Shown piece after piece: positions 18,066 through 26,172 of a DNA stretch of 64,000 bases. This stretch comes from Paenibacillus sp. (GTDB taxonomy: Bacteria; Bacillota; Bacilli; Paenibacillales; NBRC-103111), in the NCBI GenBank assembly GCA_031180825.1, contig JAPSLM010000015.1, positions 1 through 64,000 on the forward strand. The letters run 5' to 3'. Position 1 is the first letter of the stretch, and every line of letters begins with the position of its first letter. The position numbers and the translations under genes are program-made. A model generated the notes under the pieces. The model saw only the letters and a list, made by a program, of their open reading frames with translations, was not told where the DNA came from and did no database searches.

Positions 18066-18947
18066 ATGAAAAGATGGCTGACCTCGCAGGCGGTGCAGCA
18101 GACGGTCTTCGTCGGGCCCGCTCTGCTCGTTTATACCATAGTCATGGTGCTGCCATTCCTGCTCGGGCTTTATTATTCGTTCTCCAACTGGAACGGCGTG
18201 TCCAGCCAGATTGACTGGGTCGGCTTGCAAAACTACCGGACGATTCTAACCGACGACCCGGATTTCGGCCGTTCGTTTTGGTTTACCGCCCGTTTCACCG
18301 TGGCTGTCGTCCTCATCAGCAATGTGCTCGGTTTCCTGATTGCGTATTTGCTCTCGAAGCCGCTGAAATCCCGCAATCTGCTGCGGACGATCTTCTTCAT
18401 GCCGAACGTGCTCGGCGGCTTGCTGCTAGGCTTTATTTGGCAGTTCATCTTCACGCAAAGCTTCGCTTCGATCGGACGGGCAACCGGGCTTGGCTTTTTC
18501 AATTTATTCTGGCTGGGGACGGAAGCGACGGCGTTCTGGGCGCTTGTGATTGTCAGCGTCTGGCAGGGGGCCGGGTACCTGATGGTCATCTATATTGCAG
18601 GACTGACGAACGTGTCCAAGGACATGCTGGAAGCCGCCGCGATTGACGGGGCAACAAGCCTGCAAGCGTTGCGGTTGATCGTCCTGCCGCTTATCATGCC
18701 CGCCGTAACCGTCTGTTTGTTCCTCAGCATCTCGTGGGCGTTCAAATCGTTCGACCTCAACTTCTCGTTGACCCAGGGCGGTCCTTACAAATCGACCGAA
18801 TCGATCGCCATGAACATTTATTTCGAAGCGTTCAAAAACAACCGCTACGGACTGGGGACGGCCAAGGCCTTTATCTTTTTTGTCGTCGTCACTGTCATTA
18901 CGTTGATTCAGGTCACGATTACGAAGAAAAAGGAGGTCGAAATGTAA
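18066..18947 (+). CDS. Carbohydrate ABC transporter permease (MalF/UgpA type)
   Basis: A 293-residue CUT1-family permease with six membrane segments and the EAA loop (EAAAIDGATSLQALRLIVLP). The ATG follows AGGGAGG. It is the first gene of a plus-strand operon with a second permease, a binding protein, a TIM-barrel isomerase and a Gfo/Idh oxidoreductase. It is divergent from the YesM/YesN-like pair that probably controls it. The ATPase is absent here; in Gram-positives a shared MsmX-type ATPase usually serves such importers. Confidence 0.9.
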   Translation: MKRWLTSQAVQQTVFVGPALLVYTIVMVLPFLLGLYYSFSNWNGVSSQIDWVGLQNYRTILTDDPDFGRSFWFTARFTVAVVLISNVLGFLIAYLLSKPLKSRNLLRTIFFMPNVLGGLLLGFIWQFIFTQSFASIGRATGLGFFNLFWLGTEATAFWALVIVSVWQGAGYLMVIYIAGLTNVSKDMLEAAAIDGATSLQALRLIVLPLIMPAVTVCLFLSISWAFKSFDLNFSLTQGGPYKSTESIAMNIYFEAFKNNRYGLGTAKAFIFFVVVTVITLIQVTITKKKEVEM

Positions 18948-19780
18948 TGAAAGCCGAATCGTACGGCCCGAAATGGTTTACGGCCGAGCTGATCATCCTG
19001 CTGGCTGCGCTGTTCTTTCTCTCGCCGTTTTATTTTGTGCTCGCGAATTCGTTCAAAAGCTTTGCCGAGCTGCTGATGGATACCTCCGGGCTGCCGAAAA
19101 GCCTCAACTGGCACAACTACGAGCGTGCCTGGGAGGTATTGAAATTTCCCCGCGCCTTACGCAATTCGCTGCTGATCACAGTGTTCAGCGACCTGTGCAT
19201 GATCGTCGTGTCTTCCATGGCCGCGTACCGATTGCTGCGCCGCCCGACGAAGGGGAACCGGATTTTGTTCTCCCTGTTCATCGCCGCCATGGTCGTGCCG
19301 TTTCAAGCGGTGATGATTCCGCTCGTGAAGGTCGGCAACTGGCTGCATTTTTTGAATAGTTTGCCTGGGATTGTTTTATGTTACACAGGATTGGGCGTGT
19401 CCTTCGCGATTTTCCTGTACCACGGATTTATGAAATCGATCCCGCTCGAAATCGAAGAAGCGGCTGTCATGGATGGCTGCACGCCTTACGGCATCTTTTG
19501 GCGGATCGTCTTTCCGCTATTGAAGCCAATGACCATTACCGTCATCGTCCTGCAAAGCTTATGGATGTGGAACGACTTCTTGCTGCCGCTGCTTATTTTG
19601 CAGAAGCCGGAGCTCCAGACGATTCAATTGGCGACGAACTCGTTGTTCGGCCAATTTATGAAGCAGTGGGATTTGGCGCTCGCGGCGCTCGTGATGGGCA
19701 TCGTCCCGATTCTCGTCTTCTTCCTGATATTGCAGCGGCATATTATTCAAGGCATTACCGCGGGTGCGGTCAAGGGATAG
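18947..19780 (+). CDS. Carbohydrate ABC transporter permease (MalG/UgpE type)
   Basis: A 277-residue partner permease with six membrane segments and the EAA loop (EEAAVMDGCTPYGIFWRIVFP). The start ATG shares its A with the stop of the first permease (TAATG) and has AAGGAGG upstream, so translation is coupled. The family carries mono- or oligosaccharides or polyol derivatives. Which one cannot be told from sequence. Confidence 0.9.
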   Translation: MKAESYGPKWFTAELIILLAALFFLSPFYFVLANSFKSFAELLMDTSGLPKSLNWHNYERAWEVLKFPRALRNSLLITVFSDLCMIVVSSMAAYRLLRRPTKGNRILFSLFIAAMVVPFQAVMIPLVKVGNWLHFLNSLPGIVLCYTGLGVSFAIFLYHGFMKSIPLEIEEAAVMDGCTPYGIFWRIVFPLLKPMTITVIVLQSLWMWNDFLLPLLILQKPELQTIQLATNSLFGQFMKQWDLALAALVMGIVPILVFFLILQRHIIQGITAGAVKG

Positions 19781-19797
19781 CAAAGAACGCAAATTTG

Positions 19798-19852
19798 TCC
19801 ACCTAAACAGTCAATGCGATGAGTGTCGAAGCCGTGGAATCTGCCCTAGAAT
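19798..19852 (+). promoter_or_regulatory. Activator-type promoter before the binding-protein gene, box 2
   Basis: TCCACCTA (19798-19805), TCAA, TGAGTG and TAGAAT (19847-19852) repeat the arrangement at 17971-18025; both first and last elements lie 49 bp apart start to start. An extra promoter for the binding protein, which is usually needed in excess, makes sense. Confidence 0.5.
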
Positions 19853-19897
19853 AGGCTCATGTAGCGCTACAACACGATGAAGGGGGAGGCAGACAGG

Positions 19898-21190
19898 ATG
19901 AAAAAGTGGCTATCAGTTTTAGGTGTGGCGGCGTTAACGGGCTCGGTACTGAGCGGCTGCGGCGGTAAAGAAGAGACAGGGAACGAAGCGGCGAAAGGGC
20001 AAGAGAAACCGGCAGGCGTCGTAACGGTGAAAATTTTGAATTTCAAGGTGGAAATTGCCGAGCAGTTCAACAAGCTGAAAGACGAATACGAAAAAACGCA
20101 CCCCGGCGTCAAGCTGCAAATCGATACGCTGCTGGGCGGCGACGATTATGCGACGCAATTGAAAGCGCGGTTCGCTTCCGGCGAAATGCCGGATATCTTC
20201 AACAACGAAGGCTACCAGCAGATGGACGCGTGGGTCGAATATTTGGAGGACCTCTCCGATCAGCCTTGGGTGAAAGACGAGATCCCGCTTGCCAAAGAGC
20301 CGACGACCCGGAACGGCAAAGTGTACGGCATGCCCGTCGGGCTGGAAGGGCTCGGCTTGCTGGTCAACAAGGACATGTTCGCCAAAGCGGGCATAACCGA
20401 GACGCCGAAGACGTTGACTCAACTGGAAGAAGCGGCCAAAAAGCTCCAGGCGGCAGGCAATCAGCCGTTCGTCAATCAATTCGACAACTGGTTTCCGCTC
20501 GGCTTCCACAGCGCAAATAACGCGTTTGCCAAGCAGCCGGACCCGAATGCGTTTATTAAGGGCTTAAACGACGGCTCAGCCAAAATTGCCGGAAATGCCA
20601 TCTTCAAAGATTGGACGCGTCTGCTTGACGTCATGATCAAATACGGCAATAAAAACAGTCTGACGACCGATTATAACAGCGCTTCCACGCAATTCGCGAC
20701 CGGCAAAGCGGCGATCAATCAAGGCGGCAACTGGCTCCAGCCCGTTCTCGATAAGCTGAACCCGGGGATGAACGTCGGCATTATCCCGATGCCGATCAAC
20801 GACGACGCGGCGATGAACGATAAATTGTTCGTCGGGCCGGCCAACAACTGGGTCATCTACAACAAATCGCCGGTCAAGAAGGAAGCGAAAGAATTTTTGA
20901 ACTGGCTCGTCTCCTCGGAAACCGGTCAAAAATATTTGACCAAGGAATTCAAATTCATCCCGGCGTTCTCCAACATCAAGGTGAACCCGGCCGATCTTGG
21001 AAGCATCGGCGCGGAAGTGCTGCAATATATCGAGCAGGGCAAAATTCTCGGCTGGCACTGGGCGAAATATCCGGACGGAGCCGCGCAAGAGTTCGGAGCT
21101 TCGATGCAGAAATACATTGCCGGCAAAACCAACGGCGATCAAATGCTCGGCGAGTTCCAAGCCGCTTGGGACAAAATGAAGAAGCGATAA
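19898..21190 (+). CDS. Carbohydrate ABC transporter substrate-binding lipoprotein
   Basis: A 430-residue family 1 extracellular solute-binding protein. A short lipoprotein signal ends in VLSGCGG. The motif GEMPDIFNNEGYQ and the long C-terminal lobe are typical. I chose the ATG at 19898 because GGGGGAGG lies eight bases upstream; an earlier in-frame ATG at 19877 precedes that site. It would capture the sugar for the two permeases encoded upstream. It probably has its own promoter (19798-19852). Confidence 0.9.
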   Translation: MKKWLSVLGVAALTGSVLSGCGGKEETGNEAAKGQEKPAGVVTVKILNFKVEIAEQFNKLKDEYEKTHPGVKLQIDTLLGGDDYATQLKARFASGEMPDIFNNEGYQQMDAWVEYLEDLSDQPWVKDEIPLAKEPTTRNGKVYGMPVGLEGLGLLVNKDMFAKAGITETPKTLTQLEEAAKKLQAAGNQPFVNQFDNWFPLGFHSANNAFAKQPDPNAFIKGLNDGSAKIAGNAIFKDWTRLLDVMIKYGNKNSLTTDYNSASTQFATGKAAINQGGNWLQPVLDKLNPGMNVGIIPMPINDDAAMNDKLFVGPANNWVIYNKSPVKKEAKEFLNWLVSSETGQKYLTKEFKFIPAFSNIKVNPADLGSIGAEVLQYIEQGKILGWHWAKYPDGAAQEFGASMQKYIAGKTNGDQMLGEFQAAWDKMKKR

Positions 21191-21220
21191 TTCAAACTAT
21201 CATTCAGGAGGATGTAAATC

Positions 21221-22051
21221 ATGAGCTTACAATTCGGACTTCAGCTTTATTCCGTCAGAGACGAACTGCAAAAAGATTATTGGGGCACGCTGGAGAAGCT
21301 GGCGGAAATCGGCTATCGCAACCTGGAAATCGCCAATCACAACGCGGAGGACGGCCTGGAGCCGAACGCCACGGAGCTGCGCAAACGGTTGGATGCGCTG
21401 GGCATGAAGGTCGTGTCCAGCCACATCAGTCCGCTCGACCGGTACGAAGAGATTATTGCCTACAATCAGGAGCTCGGCAGCACCGCCATTGCCTTGGGCA
21501 TCGCCTTCTTCAAAAATAAGCAGGAAGTGCTCAATTGCTGCCAAATGCTGAACCGGCACGGCGAAGCCTACAAAAAAGGCGGATTGGACTTTTATTATCA
21601 TAACCATTTTCAGGAATTCCAAAAATTCGACGGTCAATACGTGCTAGACATTATTCTTGAAAACACGGACAAGGATCTCGTCAAAATCGAATTCGATACG
21701 TACTGGGCCGTACGGGGCGGCGTCGATCCGATTGCATACCTGCAAAAGCTTGGAGACCGATGCGACTTGGTTCATCAGAAAGATTTGCCGGCCCATGCCA
21801 GCCCGGTCAATTTGCTGGAAGTCCTCGGCGAAGATTCGGACATCACCTTCGAACGCTTCCTTACGCTGCACCAGGCCGATCAATTCGCAGAAGTCGGCGA
21901 AGGCACGCTGAACATCGAAGGAATCTTGAACACGGTGAAACAGATCGGCGCAGCGAAATACGTCTTCGTCGAGCAGGATTTGACGACCCGCAACCAATTG
22001 GAGAGCGTTGCCATCAGCTACCGGAACATTTCCAAGCTGTTCGAGGCGTAA
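21221..22051 (+). CDS. Sugar phosphate isomerase/epimerase (AP-endonuclease-2 fold)
   Basis: A 276-residue TIM-barrel protein of the xylose-isomerase-like family (FGLQLYSVRDEL at the start, DFYYHNHFQEF in the middle, EFDTYWAVRGG near 165, HQKDLPAH near 185, and FVEQDL near the end). The Glu, His and Asp residues on those strands are the usual metal ligands. It follows the importer genes by 30 bp with AGGAGG. It may isomerise a keto sugar or inositol derivative with the oxidoreductase encoded next. Confidence 0.85.
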   Translation: MSLQFGLQLYSVRDELQKDYWGTLEKLAEIGYRNLEIANHNAEDGLEPNATELRKRLDALGMKVVSSHISPLDRYEEIIAYNQELGSTAIALGIAFFKNKQEVLNCCQMLNRHGEAYKKGGLDFYYHNHFQEFQKFDGQYVLDIILENTDKDLVKIEFDTYWAVRGGVDPIAYLQKLGDRCDLVHQKDLPAHASPVNLLEVLGEDSDITFERFLTLHQADQFAEVGEGTLNIEGILNTVKQIGAAKYVFVEQDLTTRNQLESVAISYRNISKLFEA

Positions 22052-22109
22052 AACCGTTTCGACCAATAAGATACGTTCGATCAGATACGAGATTCGGGAG
22101 GAATCAAGA

Positions 22110-23213
22110 GTGAGAAAAGTCAAAGTAGGCATTATCGGCTGCGGCAACATTAGCCCGATTTATTTTGAAGCGGGGAAAAAGTTCGACATCCTGGATATCG
22201 TCGCTTGCTCCGACTTGGATCTGGACCGGGCGAGAGCAAGAGCGGAAGAATTCGGCATTCCGAAAGCCTGCACGGTCGACGAACTGCTGGCCGATCCGGA
22301 GATCGAAATCGTTATCAATCTGACGATTCCTGCCGCGCATGCGGAGATTCATCTTCGGGCGCTCGAAGCGGGAAAGCATACGTACGGGGAAAAACCGCTC
22401 GCGATCCGCTTGGAAGACGGTCAAAACATATTGGCTTTAGCCAAACGGAAAAACCTGCTGGTCGGTTCGGCGCCCGATACGTTCCTGGGCGGAGGCATCC
22501 AAACGTGCCGCAAGCTGATCGATGACGGCTGGATCGGCAAGCCGATCGCGGCAACGGCCTTTATGATGGGCTCGGGACCCGAAAGCTGGCATCCGAATCC
22601 GGGATTTTTATACCAAGTCGGCGCGGGGCCGATGTTCGATATGGGACCGTACTATTTGACAGCGCTCATTCATCTGATCGGCCCGGTCCGCCGCGTATCA
22701 GGTTCGGCGCAGATGACCTATCCGGAAAGAACGATCACGAACGACCTCAATTACGGCAAAAAAATTCCGGTCGAGGTACCGACGCATATCGCCGGGACGC
22801 TCGATTTCGCAAACGGTGCGGTAGGCACGATCATTACGAGCGTGGATGTGTGGGGAACGAAGCTGCCGCACATCGAGATCTACGGCTCGACCGGCACGCT
22901 GATTGTCCCGGACCCCAATACGTTCGGCGGCCCGGTCTATATCAAGCGGCATAATCAAACCGAATTTATGGAAATCCCGCTGACGCACGGATTTACGGAA
23001 AACAGCCGGGGGCTGGGTGTCATGGATATGGCTTATGCGTTGATTAACGGAAGAGAGCACCGCGCCAACGGCGATCTAGCCTTTCATGTTCTGGAATTGA
23101 TGCACGGCTTCCAATTGTCTTCCGAACGAGGCGAGCATTACCTTGTCGGAAGCGGCTGCAAACAATCGACTGCATTACCGACGGACCTGCCGAAAAATGC
23201 GCTGGACAGCTAG
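22110..23213 (+). CDS. Gfo/Idh/MocA-family NAD(P)-dependent oxidoreductase
   Basis: A 367-residue oxidoreductase with the N-terminal dinucleotide motif VGIIGCGNISPIY, the GEKPLAI motif holding the catalytic Lys (about residue 96), and a C-terminal substrate domain with FDMGPYYLTALIHL. The start is a GTG at 22110 with GGGAGG upstream. It probably oxidises a sugar or polyol imported by the operon's ABC system, paired with the TIM-barrel isomerase. It is the last gene of that operon. Confidence 0.87.
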   Translation: MRKVKVGIIGCGNISPIYFEAGKKFDILDIVACSDLDLDRARARAEEFGIPKACTVDELLADPEIEIVINLTIPAAHAEIHLRALEAGKHTYGEKPLAIRLEDGQNILALAKRKNLLVGSAPDTFLGGGIQTCRKLIDDGWIGKPIAATAFMMGSGPESWHPNPGFLYQVGAGPMFDMGPYYLTALIHLIGPVRRVSGSAQMTYPERTITNDLNYGKKIPVEVPTHIAGTLDFANGAVGTIITSVDVWGTKLPHIEIYGSTGTLIVPDPNTFGGPVYIKRHNQTEFMEIPLTHGFTENSRGLGVMDMAYALINGREHRANGDLAFHVLELMHGFQLSSERGEHYLVGSGCKQSTALPTDLPKNALDS

Positions 23214-23259
23214 GCTTCGGCGGCTGGCTGGATACGTTTTTTTGCACAGGCAAGGGTAA

Positions 23260-23307
23260 GGACAGGCAGGGTTTCCCCCTATCTCCGGCGGAAATCCTGC
23301 CTTGTCC
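23260..23307 (+). terminator. Hairpin at the end of the sugar operon
   Basis: GGACAGGCAGGgTTTCC pairs with GGAAATCCTGCCttGTCC to give a long stem. Only GTTTG follows, so termination may be partial. A run of seven T also lies at 23237-23243, before the stem. Confidence 0.55.
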
Positions 23308-23333
23308 GTTTGCTATATCGAAAGGGTGATACC

Positions 23334-24236
23334 ATGTCACAGAGGCGGGCGGTAGGGCTGGTCTTGACCGGAGCGATGTGTTACGGAGTGCTTGCGGCCT
23401 TTATCAAGATCGGGTACTCTCGCGGTCTTGCTTCGAGTACGATGAGCGGTGCGCAATTCATCGTCGGGACGATCTTGCTATGGGGATTTGCCATATGGCG
23501 ACGACGGCACATCCAAAAGCCGTCCCCAACGGCGGTGTTCAAATTATTGGCCCTCGGCACGCTCATGGGCATGACCGGCTCGTTATACACGGCTTGCATG
23601 CAAATTGTACCGGTTTCGGTCGCCGTCGTCTTGCTGTTTCAATTCGTCTGGATCGGGGTTTTGTACGAATGGCTATTTCAACGTGCGAGACCGGATCGTG
23701 TGACGCTGCTCTCTGTCGCGATCTCGATGACCGGCGCAGTATGCGCCGCCGGTGTGCTTGATGGCCAACTGGCGCAATTGTCGCCGCTGGGGATCGTACT
23801 CGGCATCGGTTCGGCCTTCTCTCATGCCGGCACGCTGTATGCCAGCGGAAAAATTGCTACGGAAGTCAGTCCATGGCTGCGAGGACCACTCATGGCAACA
23901 GGCGCGTTGCTGCTAGTGCTGCTCGTCATGCTCCTATTTCCACCGGTTTTCATAACAACCGGGGTGTCGTGGAGCGGATTTTGGCCGCTGGCTCTTATTA
24001 TTGGGCTGTTGGGTATGCTTGTGCCGACGCTGTGCTTCATGTTCGGAGCGCCGAGGATCAGTACCGGACTTGCGACGCTGCTTGGCTCGGTGCAGCTGCC
24101 GGTGTCGGTTTTGCTGGCTTGGCTCGCCTTTGCCGAACCTATCTCGGTATTACAATGGATGGGTGTCAGCTTCATCCTGGCGGGCATTGCCGTTGCGCAA
24201 TGGAAACGTGCAAACAACTCGCCTGAACAAATGTAG
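23334..24236 (+). CDS. EamA/DMT-family transporter
   Basis: A 300-residue membrane protein with ten predicted membrane segments in two EamA repeats (about 5-140 and 150-290; LGTLMGMTGSLYTACM in the first and LLGSVQLPVSVLLAW in the second). The family exports or exchanges amino acids and other metabolites. I chose the ATG at 23334, preceded by GAAAGGGTGA. It stands alone, and nothing nearby points to its substrate. Confidence 0.85.
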   Translation: MSQRRAVGLVLTGAMCYGVLAAFIKIGYSRGLASSTMSGAQFIVGTILLWGFAIWRRRHIQKPSPTAVFKLLALGTLMGMTGSLYTACMQIVPVSVAVVLLFQFVWIGVLYEWLFQRARPDRVTLLSVAISMTGAVCAAGVLDGQLAQLSPLGIVLGIGSAFSHAGTLYASGKIATEVSPWLRGPLMATGALLLVLLVMLLFPPVFITTGVSWSGFWPLALIIGLLGMLVPTLCFMFGAPRISTGLATLLGSVQLPVSVLLAWLAFAEPISVLQWMGVSFILAGIAVAQWKRANNSPEQM

Positions 24237-24249
24237 CTGCTGCAAAACG

Positions 24250-24291
24250 AAACCGGCAGGAATTGGCCGCTAAAGGCCTTCCTGCCGGTTT
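24250..24291. terminator. Bidirectional terminator between EamA and slipin genes
   Basis: AAACCGGCAGGAA and TTCCTGCCGGTTT (arms 24250-24262 and 24279-24291) form a 13-bp stem with an inner GGCC pair. T-rich tracts follow on both strands, between two convergent genes. Confidence 0.7.
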
Positions 24292-24326
24292 GATCGTTCC
24301 ATGTAAGTTACCCGTAAAACCATCGA

Positions 24327-25442
24327 TTACACTTTCCCTGCGCTTTTGTCTCCCAGCAGCGAGTTCAGTTGCTCCAGCAGATTTCCGCCGCCGGTGAGCG
24401 AGATCGTGCCGATCTTCTCGCAGATTTTTTCGAGGAACTCCAGCTCCTTCAACCGGTACAGCGTCTGGTTCTCGTCCATCAGCTTCGCGGTATTGAGCAG
24501 GCTGCGCGTCGATGCCGTTTCCTCGCGCCGGGTGATCAGGTTGGCCTGGGCTTTCTTCTCGGCCAGGAGCACTGTGTTCAAAATGTCCTTGATATCGCCG
24601 GGCAGGATTATATCCTTCACGCCGGCCGATACGAAGGCAACGCCGTAATCCTGGCTCTTCTCGTTCAGCCGGGACAGCACGAAGGCCGCGATTTCCTGCT
24701 TCATTTTCAGCAAATCGTCCAGCTTCAAGGTGCCGATATATTCCCGCAAAATGAGCTGCAGCTGGATATACATCTGCTCCTCGAACGATTTGATCTCCAA
24801 AGCGCGCAGAGGGTTCACGATTTTGTACTGGCAGACGAAATTGAGCCGCAAGGTCACTTTGTCTTCGGTCATCATCTCCTGGCCGGTCATGTCCATTTGC
24901 TGCTGGCGCAGGTCAACGGTCTTCACGGCGACGGCGGTAGGCCCCTTCCAAAAATAATATTTGCCGGGCTTGAGCTCTTTTTGCATCACATGGTTATAGA
25001 ACAGCATGCCCGATTCGTAGCTCGCCACCTCGAACGTCTGGCAATAGGCCATTAGCTTGGGCCGGATCGCCAGATCGACCTCCGCAGGCAGCTCGGGCTG
25101 GCGAATGTCCGCCCGGACATACATGTGCTTCTTCAATATGTTCCAGAACACATATCGTCCGGCCGTCAGCAGCCCGGCGAATTTGCCGTCCTCGTAATGC
25201 AGCACATATTCGTGGTCCTGCACCTCGATGACATCCAGCTCCCGCAAGAGCCGGTCATCGTGAAGGAACAACTGCAAGTCCTTCCCCTCCACCGCAAAAG
25301 GCTTCGTGATATCCAAAATCACGACCGTCTCTTCCGAAAAAGGCGAGAGGCGATACGTGCCGGGCGGCAAATATTTATCGTAGCTTCCTTTGCGGAACAG
25401 TAAGCCACGCTCGTCGGTTTGAATGGTTACTTTTTTAAACAT
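24327..25442 (-). CDS. Slipin / SPFH (band 7) protein
   Basis: A 371-residue protein with an N-terminal extension of repeated KPGxYxFW-like segments (LPPGTYRLSPF, LTAGRYVFWN, LKPGKYYFWK), then a band-7 domain (about 165-330, with EDKVTLRLNFVCQYKIV) and an amphipathic tail. There is no clear N-terminal membrane segment. Slipins scaffold membrane or RNA complexes, and I recall them beside RtcB, Ro and Y-RNA genes in bacterial RNA-repair loci. Here the gene lies just downstream of two tRNA-like RNAs and a DIP1984-family gene and near Pnkp/Hen1. The ATG follows GAAGGAGGA. That supports an RNA-damage role by context. Confidence 0.85.
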   Translation of the reverse strand: MFKKVTIQTDERGLLFRKGSYDKYLPPGTYRLSPFSEETVVILDITKPFAVEGKDLQLFLHDDRLLRELDVIEVQDHEYVLHYEDGKFAGLLTAGRYVFWNILKKHMYVRADIRQPELPAEVDLAIRPKLMAYCQTFEVASYESGMLFYNHVMQKELKPGKYYFWKGPTAVAVKTVDLRQQQMDMTGQEMMTEDKVTLRLNFVCQYKIVNPLRALEIKSFEEQMYIQLQLILREYIGTLKLDDLLKMKQEIAAFVLSRLNEKSQDYGVAFVSAGVKDIILPGDIKDILNTVLLAEKKAQANLITRREETASTRSLLNTAKLMDENQTLYRLKELEFLEKICEKIGTISLTGGGNLLEQLNSLLGDKSAGKV

Positions 25443-25538
25443 GGTAAATCCTCCTTCATCAGCTCATACCTGAGCTGCCTTTCATTGGTTGGTGACCTGC
25501 GAAAGGAACCCTCCTACGCCCCTGGCGGAATCCCGCTT

Positions 25539-25609
25539 AAGAACGGAGGAGCCGAAGCTTCCGGCTTCGAAGCTGACGAACTTCGGATCGGCTCCATTGC
25601 AGCCGTTCT
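25539..25609. repeat. Long hairpin in the leader before the slipin gene
   Basis: AAGAACGG...GAGCCGAAG pairs with CTTCGGATCGGCTC...CCGTTCT across about 70 bp, with internal mismatches. It may be a repetitive extragenic palindrome, an mRNA-processing hairpin, or the end of the structured RNA region. Confidence 0.45.
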
Positions 25610-25650
25610 CCCGTTCGCTCTCTCCTTAGCGGTCGCGCCGGTTTCTCCGT

Positions 25651-25845
25651 CCGGTATCCGCGGATTGCAAAGCCCGGACGCAGTGTGCTGTGGAAGCCAC
25701 TAGGATTCCTTGTAGGTCACAGCATGTCATTTTCGCTCGATTAAAAGTCGAGTGCTCCCCACGGAGCTTAATCGTCCCACACGATTTGGGATTCGAACCC
25801 AATAGAATGGCAGATTCATGCCGGATCGGCCGTACAGGATACCGG
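25651..25845 (-). ncRNA. tRNA-mimicking structured RNA B (Y RNA / YrlA-like), permuted tRNA-Lys-like
   Basis: Read on the minus strand, perfect tRNA-like parts occur in permuted order. First is a T-arm with a 5-bp stem and loop TTCGAAT (25786-25802). Directly after it comes an acceptor-like hairpin ATCGT-GTGGG-ACGAT (25771-25785) closed by a loop instead of free ends. Then a D-arm-like hairpin GCTCC-GTGG-GGAGC (25754-25767), and an anticodon arm CTCGA-CTTTTAA-TCGAG (25736-25752) with U33, anticodon UUU and A37. Outer segments CCGGTATCC and GGATACCGG (25837-25845, 25651-25659) can close the RNA. The layout fits the tRNA-like module of bacterial YrlA Y RNAs. The ends are estimates. Confidence 0.68.
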
Positions 25846-25974
25846 CGCATAGGATGCGCGGGCACTGCGGGATCGTAGGAAATCCCTGCCTGGGTACGCC
25901 TTCCGTACATCAACCTAAATGTATGATAGAGCGTCTCAGACGCGTATCATCGTTAGTTCCCCGTTCCCACCCTC
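25846..25974 (-). other. Structured spacer between the two tRNA-like RNAs
   Basis: No gene was found. Hairpins on the minus strand include TGATA-c-GCGTC/GACGC-tc-TATCA, GTACG/CGTAC and GGCA...GGGAT/ATCCC...TGCC. The RNA may continue through this stretch, making one transcript of about 500 nt. Confidence 0.45.
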
Positions 25975-26150
25975 GCCGTTTGTCTGAATCAGTACCCGGT
26001 CGTTACAATTACAAGAACTGGTACGCTTGTAAGATGTTCTGGGCTTAAATCGTCAAGGCAGGAATCGAACCTGCGGACATGGCCCCTCACATCCACCCAG
26101 GAGTCCAACTTGCCCAGTTGGCGGGTGGCGCTCGCCTTCAGACAAAAGGC
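25975..26150 (-). ncRNA. tRNA-mimicking structured RNA A (Y RNA / YrlA-like)
   Basis: On the minus strand a 14-nt helix (13 pairs, one mismatch) joins GCCTTTTGTCTGAA (26137-26150) with TTCAGACAAACGGC (25975-25988). Inside are a hairpin with outer arms CCACCC/GGGTGG (26093-26128), a perfect T-arm GCAGG-TTCGATT-CCTGC (26058-26074), and immediately after it an acceptor-like hairpin CTTGA-CGAT-TTAAG (26044-26057). A further stem TTACAAG/CTTGTAA follows near 26010-26035. T-arm followed by a capped acceptor stem is the same permuted order as RNA B. No clear D-arm was found. It lies just after the DIP1984-family stop codon. Confidence 0.62.
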
Positions 26151-26172
26151 TACCTACTAACTCGTATGTTCC

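Noticed and set aside
26044..26150. Conventional tRNA gene ending in the T-arm at 26058-26074
   Set aside because: No 5' acceptor strand complementary to CTTGACG lies upstream, and the hairpin in the anticodon position has a G instead of U33. The parts fit a permuted tRNA-like RNA better.
25651..26150. tmRNA gene
   Set aside because: There is no tag-coding frame and no alanine-type acceptor stem (GGGG...CCCC with CCA). A full anticodon arm is present, which tmRNA lacks.
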